Shown: positions 33,301 through 44,700 of the stretch, piece after piece
How the letters are laid out: each line of letters starts with the position of its first letter
Numbering within the stretch: the first letter of the stretch is position 1
The notes under the pieces: generated by a model
What the model was told of the DNA's origin: nothing
The model's input: the letters and a program-made list of their open reading frames with translations, nothing else
Database searches by the model: none
Position numbers and translations under genes: made by a program
NCBI GenBank assembly: GCA_008508345.1
Contig: QNGE01000751.1
Span: 112,247-176,246 of the forward strand
DNA: 64,000 nt
Origin: Paragonimus westermani
Lineage: Eukaryota > Platyhelminthes > Trematoda > Plagiorchiida > Troglotrematidae
Direction of reading: 5' to 3'

Positions 33301-36300
33301 GAACAATACGGAACCAAACTGATATCAGATCTCCTGAGCAATGCTCGGTTCACGTTAGTATAATGCCTACGAGGTCTGACGTTCAACTCTAAATTCGTAC
33401 AAAAATATACACCACTGACGGGCTCTAGCAAGTGAGCTTGACTTGGTCTACTGGTCTACTAACCGAAAGTTTGACCTGGCTGTGGGAGGTACAGTCACAT
33501 GTGGTGTATGTACAAAGTTCGGGCTCAATTAATTTGACTTTCAGTGTTTTTTGTTCACATGGACAGACGACTGGAACCTCTCTGACTCTACTTTTTAGAA
33601 AACTGGATCATACTGACTTTCCACCTTTTCATTTCTCCAGTTTCGTTGGTACATCGTACGTTAAAGGTTTTGCTTGATTTTCACTCCAAATTTAACTTGT
33701 TTTTCTTCCTAATCTCGGTCCTGATGCGTTGTTATGCACTCCTATATTAAAGTAATTCTTGTCTTCAGTATGTTCATTCTTACTTTGAAGTCCCTCAGTT
33801 TCTTGTTTCCGTGACATACTTTTTTCACTTTCTTACTAGTCTACAATCTGGCTAGCGGACCGGACCACAAAAGTCTTATTCGTGTGGGTTTACACTGGAC
33901 ACGATGCGTGTTAGCGGAAGTGTGATTGGGGTGCAGCGTAAACCAATTGTTAGTGGCAAGCAAGTGGCGCAAGCTGTGACATGCAAATTCGGAATTGGAT
34001 GCCGCCGGCCGTGCGTTTTGGGGAGACTTGGTAGTACCCCCGTTATCAGCGTCTAGCTGAATTATGTGTTGTTCATTTGTAACAGGTTGACACATTGAAC
34101 CTATCCGGATTTAACGGGCATTTATGGTAGATAATCTGATTCAAGGACAAACTAGGCAGTTCAGTTGACGGTTTAGTGAGGAGTCGGCCATTTCCAGTTT
34201 CTTCGACTATGATTTAAAGAATATGTGTTCATACCAAGGCAGATTACCTACCTGGGCATTTTCGCCGACCATTGGTAGGTTTGATCGCGTACACCACGTT
34301 TCCGGATTTTATCCGGCTGGTATATTTTGCGTTCACAGAGTAACTACATGATGTAGTGTGAATCCGTGTCAACAACTTTGAGGTCATTATCAACGTTACT
34401 GGTCAATCACTTGCCGTGGACGAATTAAGAGGACCTGTTTTTTCTTGGTCGACTGATTATACTGGCCGGCAACAAGATATGGACTATTTTTTTACTTTAT
34501 ACTCGTCATCAGAATTATCCTCCGACTGATATCTTCCGACGATATCGATGAGACATGTAATGGTCATGTTTTTGATAATCCATCAACATTTCCGTATTTT
34601 CGACTTTCATTTTCGTGTCTGTCTGTCTAATCCCTTACGACATGACCTCCACCCTATGGAACCATGTCTCGATGGTCAGAATTCGTTAAATGTCCATATA
34701 TAGTCCGAATGTTTGAAATATTATTCCTAGGAAAATCACATGGTGTTCGTCTTTACTGCTTTCTAAGTTCCTCACGGGAACAAATAGTTTTAGATACATC
34801 TTCCTATCTATTCAATTTTGTGGGGCCGCAACATAGTTTGATCGAGATATCGATTTTCTCTGAATGAAAAGTGCGAGGTACCTAGTACATCTTTTGGTGT
34901 TTGTCTCCTATTCCCAGATGCTGCATGGAGAGCCGATTGTGCAAGCTTCTCATTCTCATCAGTGTTTTATCCTCACACTAAGTGTGCCAGTTATGTCTGA
35001 AAATCGGATCCCACTACTGGAGGGATTTTGAGGCTAACTGGTGCACACGGGAGAGTGACAGACGTGTCTGCCGCAAAGCAAATGCTGATCGGTGTCGAGG
35101 GGTTCATGCTTGCTCGCACTTCAAGTGGTTTAAGGGTAATGGGTCAGGGGGAAGTGAAGTGTTTACACAAGCTGTTTACAGACATCTAACTCGGTCGTAC
35201 TTATTTCTGCTGTTGATAACAGTAATACCCCGAAGTAAAATTGGCGTCCCTTACGGTTAATTCGAACGCTTCTGGTTTTATTCGACAGCCAGTACCTATG
35301 AAATGAGAACAAATCTCCCTACAGACTTGATGCAGTCTGTGGTTCGCATGTATCTCGTCAGGAAAGGCTGTTTGTACAATTGACTACTTGTTCACCAAGT
35401 CATTTGCTAGTCGACCGGTCTGCGCAGATGGGCATCATATCTGTCTATTGAGATCTCGACAGGCGCACATTATAAACATTGCGCTGCTAATCATATTAAA
35501 CTGTGTCAATTGGCCTACTTCATATAGCATTCGACATTTTCGGTTTTCATGCGGACGGTCTCTAGTGGGTTATTCGGCACTTAATAGATCGCTGATTACG
35601 CTTATTGAGTATTCACTTGTTGTCCATCAATCAATTGAGCGTGGATAGCGCTATTGGCCCATTGTGTTTTGATGTCCCCCTCCGATCTCGGTGACGTTCC
35701 CGAATTCTTTTTAAAAGTTATCATGTGGTTCGATCTGCGCGGATTGGTGCACGGGAACAAGAGAAGGAATAGGTGTATACATGAACGAAGTTTAAGTGAA
35801 CAGTCCGTCTTTATAGCCGAACCCGGGAACTGGGGATGAGTTGGATTGGTTACGGAGCCTGACTGTGCTACGGGTCGTACAATTATCATCTACTTGAAGG
35901 TTAATGAACCACTCTGCGGCAATTTTACCTTCAGGTGAATCTTGGATAAATGACGGTTTGTTTTTGCCGCCAGCAGTTCAGATTTGAGTAGCTCTCTGGT
36001 TACATTTCTGACGATTTTGCGTTGTTGGAAAAAGTTCTCACGTAGGGTAGTCTCTGTAGTTTTGAGCTTGTCGTCTATCGCATCGATTGGACAAGTTTCG
36101 TGTATTCTTCCAATTCCATAGCACCCAGTTTCGCTCCTCTAGTAAGGGTACAAAACTGTTTGTACTTATCTGCTGCTGTTTTTAAAAGCGAACATATAAG
36201 AAGGTGATTTAACTTCTTAATCCTTTCAATAGCCTGGATCTAATAGACTGATAGGATCAGTTGAATACTTCTAATACTGTGTCGGTGTAACTCGTTCTGA

Positions 36301-36727
36301 TGAAAGTGCCATCTGCATGTCAGCGGTAATGACTAAACTATCTGTTAGTGGATTGATGCTCAGTGCTCTAGATCTTTCCTGTTAGTATGTCACCCAGCAC
36401 GGATCCCGATAGCAATTCCGTCAAAATGCCGTTTGTCTCAGCCCTTCAGTTAACTCGCAAACGTTCTTTCGTCATAACAGGCAGAAGCGTACCCGATGCA
36501 AACGACATGCTAGCTGGCGGTTACAAATCTTAATCAACATTCTTAGGAAGTGGTAATACGGAAACTCATATTTTCTCATCAAACACTAACTAAAATCACA
36601 CACTTTGCTTAAGTCAAACAAACTAGTATTTACAAGTAAAAAACTGAAAACTGCCACAATCTATTGAGTCTGTTCGACTGACAGTGATGTTGAACCTAAT
36701 CAAGCAACTGAAAATTCACATTATTCT
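27335..36727. other. No gene recognised
   Basis: About 9.4 kb downstream of RFC3. Open frames (for example 28233-28523, 29203-29445, 32528-32887 and 33841-34095 on the minus strand) are short, and none shows a motif I know. The RFC3 3' UTR must occupy the start of this stretch, but I cannot place its end. Confidence 0.35.
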
Positions 36728-37099
36728 TCAAATGACAGACGACACAGAATGTAGTAAAGTATAGCAAATTCCAACGTATTTTCTCGGTTCAACCTCTGAA
36801 GGCAGTTTGACGGTGAAGCGATGCTGTATTCCATTGTCTGTACGTAAAATCTGTACGGACCATATATGTGTATATTGCTCTCAGTACTACTCATTAGCTG
36901 TCGTTTCAACAACAGGTGAATAGACGGAAACGAAAACATTCCCAGTGTTTCTATATGTTTGACCTGGAACACTGCTAGAATCTGTCGTGCCCAAGTCAGT
37001 GGATGGATTCAAACGAAGACATGTTACATACGTTCGTGGTACTATTTCATAACTCCAAACAGTTCCGCCATCTTCAACAGTTCGGGGGATTCTCGAACT
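36728..37099 (-). pseudogene. Degenerate coding-like sequence with two nonsense codons
   Basis: One minus-strand frame stays open for 70 codons (…VEDGGTVWSYEIVP…, …RNTGNVFVSVYSPVV…), meets TAG at 36887-36889 and TGA at 36881-36883, then continues open for 50 codons (…TDNGIQHRFTVKLP…). The text on both sides of the two stops has protein-like composition. TAG and TGA are single C-to-T changes from Gln and Arg codons, as expected for a decaying repeat or pseudogene. The family was not recognised. An unrelated plus-strand frame covers part of the interval, so even the strand is uncertain. Confidence 0.25.
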
Positions 37100-39391
37100 T
37101 CAGTGGTAGTGCTACGAACGCATAGCCCACTAAAGTGCGTTTGTCTCAAGTTTGCTTGTCAGTATCCGAGTGATAAATCTCTTTTTGTGGCACAGTCTCA
37201 TCACACTTTGCATGTTCTTATACTCAGTATTATCTCTGAATATAATATCCTTGCATACGGCTGTTATTCTTTCCTTCTAGGTTCCATCAAAACCGCTCAC
37301 CCGACTGTAGTGTTCATGAAAAATATTGGACTTATAACGCATAAAATTCCAGTGGTTATAATTTAGACTGATCTTAGTGTGGGCATCATCACGTGAATAT
37401 GACAGGTGGAGTATGTTGACTCCTACAAGTGTGGCATGCAAATAGCTTTGCTTCTAACATCCTAATGGCCAGTTTTCTAACAAATTCTGTGAAACAAAAT
37501 GTAGTATGTAATAACCACTATACCTATCATTTAATTACAAATAATTAAAGACCAAGTTTAAGTACACAGCGATAGCTAAATTTGTCTATATATAGGCTGC
37601 GAAGGCCACCTTTGGAAAAGATTGCGTTACCAAATTTTTGACGTTGACTGAAGCTGTCAGTTTGAATGGGATCTGAGTAAGGGCCTAGTTTTCATTCCAA
37701 AAGTTTCCCCCAGCTTGTGTTTGCCCATCTTATTTGGGGTATGTCCTTATAGTTAATTGCAGATTATACCTATGCAATATGGTTGAAACAATTATTGCTT
37801 TTACAGAACGTCCAGCAGTCAGTATTAGGTGAAACTTCTAAGTTTGATGCATTCAGCTGTTATAAATGGATAGGTTTACTGCAGCGAGAACATTCTGGTC
37901 GGCTTACTAAAAATCGTTATAGATAGGCCTGGAAGATTTGTTAAAATACCGCTTTTTCGTTACACTGAGAGGTCTGTCTGAAGAACTATGTAGACGTAAA
38001 ATACCTTAACGCTTACTTGAAAATGTCTGGTTTATTCATTTTTTGAAGAACGATTTGTAAGCAACTCACTGTTAATTCGAGCTGAGCGAATGCTACTGTG
38101 AACCCTCAGTTTAGCTTGTTACACCCTTCTCAGCTAGCCATCATCGACGGAAATCAGCAGTATGTTCCGCTCTATTCCGGTTAGTTCGTGAACCGCATGC
38201 CTCTGCAGAGTACAAACAATCGAAATCTACAGTTGCATTAGCATGTCTCGCCATTTTGTATCATACGTTATCGCCAGTGATGGGGGAACGCGGTTTTGGT
38301 AATGCGACTGAAACGTTCTTTGTGCCTTTATGGGCTTAAACCCTCCACTAGTTGCTAGTTTATCCACTTCGAAAAGAGCAAAAAACTACTGTTGATGGTC
38401 GGTGGAGTGTTCATGTTAAAACTGCCCCTGTAAACGATAAAGGTAAATTATGTTACATTGTTTATCACTTGATGTGTCTGGATGTCTTCGAAACATTCTT
38501 TCTCACATAATCATACCGAAAAACCTATTAAAGGTGATAAACTCCTTACGTGTCAGCTCATCGGCTCACTTTGTACTCGATAGTGTACAAAGTTAAGTCC
38601 ATTTTTTATCCCCACGGTAACCTCTTGTAGATCCTTACGGTGTTGCTTCTTGGGCTGCAGCAGTGCGTTTGACACATTAGAATAACATACCATTCTTAAT
38701 CAGCTCCGAGTGACTGCTCTTACTGCTGTCTTGTCAGTGACCACTTAATTGATCAAACACGATCTGAGTTCCTGGTCTGTCACTAATAGTGGTTGATTAT
38801 CAACTGACTTATCCTCAAGTGTGCATTCATTGTTCCTTTCTCTTCCGTAGCCTGATTATCTAACACAAAGAAGACTTCTCTCTAAGGATGCAGATGACGG
38901 AGTTATTTGGGGATGCGGATAAAACGATGCTAAAAGAGTTCGATAAGGTGACGTCATAACGATGGCTATTATAATAAATAGGTCGCAATAACGAGGAAAT
39001 TTTCTGTTCTAAAAATCTCCTAAGTGTGGAGTGGGAACATTCTCAGGAAGAAAAGGTCTTACGTCGGAGAAACACGTACGTCTGCGGTTGCTTAAACAAA
39101 GTGTATCGGGTGTATCACAGCCCAGCTCATTTCACCTAACCAACATCAGCTCGGTTCACTTATGCCTGTCGAAGGTAGTGGGTACCTGCTTGTATTTTCA
39201 TGTTGGGCAATCATACAGCAACAAACGTCAACAAGACTGGCGGATTCATCCGTAGGTCACCCGGTAGATACTTGTGCACGACCTGATTACAGCTAGGCAC
39301 GTTGAATTGAGCTAATCGCTCGCTTCTTCAGTGGAGTCGGTTCCGATCATAATATACAATGTACCTCATAAATTAGATGTAACATCAAGAG
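37100..39391. other. No gene recognised
   Basis: Only short open frames; no repeat motif shared with other parts of the window was noticed. Confidence 0.35.
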
Positions 39392-39811
39392 TCACAAAAA
39401 TGTCGTAGAGCGAGATGCTTGTAACGTGGGATAGCCAATCCAGGGCGAGGATGTGCCTAAAGAACATGGAACCATATATAGTAATTCGTTCAGTGGCTTC
39501 GGAAGTTTAACAACCCGAATGACATCGGCGTAGACTTGTAAGTTGTTAGAGAGCACTCCCAAACCACCCATCAGAATCTTATCTATTAGGACTTCTGATG
39601 CAGATAAGTACAAATCTGATGATAATGTGACTGCATTTTGTGTTCTGACCTACTTGATAGCTAAATTCGTATTGAGTTTGTTTTTCTAATTGGATTAACA
39701 CATGACCTTGTTTCCAGGTGTCACAAATATATACAAGGTTTGAGTGGCCAGTGATTGCATTTGGAACCGTAAGAATACTTTTTGGCCTATCATACAAACT
39801 CAGTGCCATGA
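39392..39811 (-). CDS. Candidate coding segment(s), unidentified, possibly with a 34-nt micro-intron
   Basis: The minus strand gives ALSLYDRPKSILTVPNAITG…QTQYEFSYQ in one frame, then LYLSASEVLIDKILMGGLGV…SLGTSSPWIGYP in another. The frames can be joined by removing GTCAGA…CATCAG at 39616-39649 (34 nt, phase 1), or the change could be a frameshift in a decayed sequence. Both parts have balanced, protein-like composition and a plausible acceptor (GAATTAG) just above 39811. No family was recognised, there are no neighbouring exons I can defend, and the length is not beyond chance. This is a tentative entry only. Confidence 0.22.
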
Positions 39812-39924
39812 CTAATTCAGTTTGTCCTGATCACTTGGTTTAGCATTCACGCTGCAAAGCCAATATCCAATCATTCCATCACTGCGACAATTTCGAGGTT
39901 CTGCACAGTTCATCTGATCGGAGT

Positions 39925-39926
<2 letters not shown>

Positions 39927-39961
<35 letters not shown>
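39927..39961. repeat. (TA)n microsatellite
   Basis: About 17 uninterrupted AT units. It is a simple repeat with no associated feature. Confidence 0.95.
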
Positions 39962-39963
<2 letters not shown>

Positions 39964-41639
39964 AATTATCAAACAGCGTTTGTTATGCTGGTATTAAGGT
40001 TGTCCACCACTCTTCGTTTCAAATGCCTCAAAATTCCTGCTAATCTAAGCCAATTAGTGAAATACTTCACAAATTTTTTATTTCCATGACTTCACAAGTG
40101 AGTATAACAACGGTTCTGTTGAAGAAGATCGCCACAAATAAGCAACTTTACTTTCTGAATGGCGTCCTAAAAATATTTAACATAATCCTCAATATCACGC
40201 TGATAAGTGTTCATTCATTTTGAAGAAGCACTGGGCTGCAAGACAACATGTACACTCAAAAGACGTCTAGAAGGTTGTGTTAGATTAGACATATTTGGAC
40301 GCAGAAAGGGCATTCTCTGCAAGTCAAACGGCTTACTTGATGTATCCTCATCAGATTACTTCTGATATAGTTATTTCCTCGAGGTGCGTAAGCTTTTTAT
40401 GAGGTGTTGGAGATCTTTCCAACGGTTAAATGTGACCTTCATGTATTTCATCCAGTTTGGGCACAGTACTACCCTTCTGTTCTAATCTAATATGTATATG
40501 TATATATGTCTGGCACACTTGTGAACGAACACAATTTAGCGATGCGACGAGCCGACCCTAGATCACAACTGTGACACCACTGCGCGGGCACAGGTCAACG
40601 TAGACCATGCGAAATTGGTCGCGTGGGCAAAAAAGAGAGGGGAACGGCTTGTACTGGAAGCTCTATTCGCGGAATCCGTTCAGTCGACACGTAGACAGTC
40701 ACTACGTCAGCATCTTTGGTACTGAAAGCAAAAATGAGCAAATACAGACCGACAGGCGGACACGATGAGCGGCAGAACAATCTCATTCCGACACATTTAT
40801 TTGTTTGATAACGGACTTGAAACGCCACAGTAAATCGTCCATCACTCAGTGTGCCCCTTTTTTAATCACTTTATATTTATATAACTATATATGGACGATA
40901 ATTCCATGGTATCCGTGCACTAGATTGAGTAGAAGAACAAAATTCAATTGCTGTATGAAGTGCAATCTTATATTTGTTTGAGTGTTAACACAACTGGTTT
41001 CAGCTCGACATGGCTAGCGACAAGGACGAACGTTCTTCATCGTCATATCGTGAGACAGTTCTCCATGGCAGTGTCAGAACAAAACTGGATCAAGGCCATT
41101 TCTTTTTCTCTTGAAGTACGCAGACTGCCCTCACGGTGCGCATCCTTACGCGTACAGACACACCTATGTATGATTTTGTGTCAGACTATCTCGGAATGCA
41201 CTGTTTGGAGTACCTGACCCCAGCATAATCACGGTTCAAACTTGGCTATTGCCTAACGCACCTGGTGTCTTCGCTAATCCATGCGATGTTTACATGCCTA
41301 ATCACCAGGTGAATTTACGTCAAATTTTAGTTGACTCATTTCCAAAAATATCAAGACTTTGCTTTGGAAATTTCTGCTGCCAATATACTGGTGAACTTAA
41401 TGGCCTTTGATGGATATGTACTTCAAAATACGGACATTTTAGTTGGCTTAGTGCTTTCTTTGCCACTTCTATGGCTATTTCGGACTCCAGTCAAGTGGTC
41501 CATTGTCCAAGGTGCCGTTTTGTAATTATTCTGTCACCTTTCAACCTTTACTATATTGGATTTTATGCCCATTACAAACCTTTAAACAAGCTGGCGGAGT
41601 AAATGGACAATTACCACTAAAATGTTAGTGGGTAGCAGA
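39962..41639. other. No gene recognised
   Basis: A plus-strand frame near 40586-40715 reads protein-like (…VNVDHAKLVAWAKKRGERL…) but is short, unspliced and unmatched. It may be old repeat DNA. Confidence 0.3.
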
Positions 41640-41778
41640 GTCCAAATGTGAAATTTCCCAGCTCCTGGTGTGGCTTCGTAGCTCAGCTGGTAAGGCGTTT
41701 GCCGCGTTGAGGCATACTGCGTCTGTCGCTGGTTCGAATCCAGCCGAAGCCCTGACTTTTCACAGTTGGGTCTCATCT
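41640..41778 (+). repeat. 139-nt tRNA-headed repeat unit, copy 1
   Basis: The unit runs from GTCCAAATGTGAAATTTCC to TTGGGTCTCATCT. Its core, 41672-41751, is an 80-nt tRNA-like sequence: acceptor arms GGCTTCG/CGAAGCC, box A TAGCTCAGCTGG, and a perfect T arm GCTGG-TTCGAAT-CCAGC. The D stem is damaged in this copy (GGTAAGGCG instead of GGTAGAGCG). The anticodon region gives a six-pair stem with one mismatch and a 13-nt variable region, so it is not a standard tRNA. Three copies share the same borders, which points to a tRNA-derived SINE or a dispersed tRNA-pseudogene unit. Confidence 0.8.
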
Positions 41779-44700
41779 TAAAAAAAGTTAGTTTCCATTT
41801 CCTGCAGTTCATTTTGGAATAGTTTGCCACCATTTTTCACGTAAGAATGAAGCCCACAGTGGTTCGTTAATGGTGTTCAGGAAGTGCCTTTACTGGAAAC
41901 CGAGATCAGAAAGACCCTAAACCAACACGTCTAGGCATATATCACACCAAGCGTGTTCCTTCAAATACAGTGCATGAAACACATGAAGCCCTAATACAAT
42001 ATTATGCTCTGCCAACATCTGTCAGGGATATAAAACAATGAATGAACAGATTCCGGAATTTGCACTTTAAAGCTCATACGATTTCCTGAATCCCAAGTTG
42101 TGTCGCAAGTGCATTTTGAAGGGAAGAGCCTTATTCGAATGTTAGAAAACTCCCCGATATTTCAGTGAAAAGTTGCGTTATCCATGAATATAATGTTCCG
42201 TCATCGGTCGACCATATGCTTTTAATGAAATGGTCAGCCCAGAGTTCGTTTTGTCCTGGGTGATGATAGTGGTCGAGATACCGAATGCTTGGCGAAGTCT
42301 GCGTCAGTCATTCACCATCAGACCAATCAGATGGTAATCTATAGTGTTTGTCAAGCCAACAAAATCGAAAGCAATTTTTTGCACAATTACATGAAACGAT
42401 TTGGAATAGAAGGGCAGTTAAGTGACCAACCCGACCTCGGAGTTGTTAAGTCGGTAACAGGGACCAACGGTAACCATGAATCCTGAACGAATTTCTTCTG
42501 AGCACAAGTTTAAATCGAGTAGGCGAATTCAGGTCGCCTCGGCTGTGATCAGACATGATTGAACCTTGCGAACTGAAGACAACTTATTGTGTAGATGACA
42601 CAGTCTGAATAGTCATTACATCCGCGTTTCATTGTAGGTCTTGCTTCGCATTACCGCTCCGATAACGAACAGCATTTTGCTTAACCTTGATAACGGTTTG
42701 GTTTAATCATACAGCCGGTGTAGCCTTGCGCAGTGCGTCCGTCCCAGTCTGGCGTCGCAAGTCGAACATTAGGAAGTCCCTGGCTCGGTCGTTACGCGTG
42801 TTCGTCTGCTTCTCGTCCTGCCGACAGAGAATGGGAGACGATCGGCTAGGTAACACGTGTGGTGTGGGTGTAGGTCGATCTGGATCACCCGGTCAGGGTC
42901 ACTCTATCGAACCAAGCCAGGTAAATCTCGTGTGAACGTCAACACTCGCAGTCCCTCAGGAATAACCAGGATGACGATGAATTGGTTCAGGTACGCCGAA
43001 TCTTGGGCAAACCATGAGTTTGGTAAGCTGAATAATAAATGTTGCTGGGGATCCAGTGTTTATAGTTGCTTTGAGTAGCACTTACCGTGAGAGGGCAATA
43101 AAGATTGTGCTAAAACAGGTCAGATGCCTAAGTTGGTCAGTCGTCTGACAGTTAATGAACATCAGTGCAAAAGGTAGAGTTTAAATATGAATGACCGTGC
43201 GTAACGTGACTCATCGCTATCTCGCTAATATATGTAGATGGCCGATGTTTACGTAATACCTGGTAAACTTTCCGTGAAGTATACCGTACAATTGAATTCT
43301 CAGCATAAGTAAAAGTACACGGAACCTAAGTGTAGCAAATATAATAATGTCTTTCTAGTCACCAATCTTTTTAGGTAAAAATCCAGGTTCTTGCCAACTA
43401 CGAACATAAAAACAATGGTGCATCTTCATTTGGGTAGAGCATATACACGTATCTCCTATCCGTCATATATGACAAAGTTAGTTTGGCATATGTGCGCATC
43501 CAATTTACATTCAAACTATTCTACCAGCTACCAGAACAGGTGGGATTAGCAACCAGTGACTTCGCTGTGAGCCAATGCAAACGAGCCATCCAAACTATCC
43601 TTCATTACAATGCGAGAAGCAGCTTTCATTTGTCTTACATAGTTGTGCAGATCACAAACCAGGAGATATCTGAAGACGTAATAGTTAGTGGACAGTGTAA
43701 TTAGTTTCATTTTCCAATCCTGGTCGCCTAATACCGCTACTAGTAGACAGTAGTAATGAACTGCTATAGTGACTCGCATTTGATCATCCAGAGCGCAGGA
43801 GGCAGGGGGACCATGGACCTTTAGACTAGCCAATCAATTGTGGAGCCTCACAAAGGCAATCGAAACAACTTTAGATCTGTTCAGTCCGTGTGGACTGCAG
43901 TCATGCAGAAATATATGAAAGTTGGCTAAATCAAATGTGTGTAAATTTGGATACTTGCTACATTCTCAGGGTGCGCAACCGTAGGATTTAATTTATGTAG
44001 ATACTAATGTAACTGGATTGGGAGACGTAGTTCGTAGGAGCATATTAAAAGGCGTTACATATGAGGAATTCCAGTGTAAACTGTGCAACTCCTCTCAAAC
44101 GCTGTCACAAGTAGACGAAAACTACTGCTTACATTTACCTCCTCTAGTGCGTCCTGTTAGTTATGCGGATGTTCTGTTGCTTTTGTATTCATCGATGTAT
44201 AAACAGTGGCTTTTAGTGTTTTCCTGAGTACTCCACAAAGTGCTGATCTCATCTACACTCAGATTCATTTCTTAATAGCTCAGCTGAGAAGATTTTCCCC
44301 AGAGATTCACTTAATGAATTTTATCACCCATCAAGTAACTAGATTTGTTTAACTCTACTGTGACATACGCTGCAACATCATTTTGTGAGTGATCGTTTTT
44401 TCCGATCGAATGTGAATGAGCTCTGCTTGAATTGATTTGGTTCGTTGCAGGCGAGATATAAAATGGAGTAACCTTTGCGCAAGCAAACAGTTATCACGAA
44501 ACTAAGAACACAGAACTAAATATTAGAAGTGGTCAAAAATGGAGCTTAAAGTCCTATGGCCGTGTATGTTTTAATCCAACTGTTAGAAATAAAAAATAAC
44601 TATGACTTATAGCTTGTTTTGTAATTTTAGCATTAAGTATATTCATGTTATTCTTTAAGCGTTCGAGCTCAGTTCAGTTCGAAGCATTCTATGGTTGGTA

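Noticed and set aside
41672..41751. Functional tRNA gene
   Set aside because: The D stem is broken, the anticodon arm is non-standard with no clear identity, and the copy sits in a repeated unit with conserved flanks.
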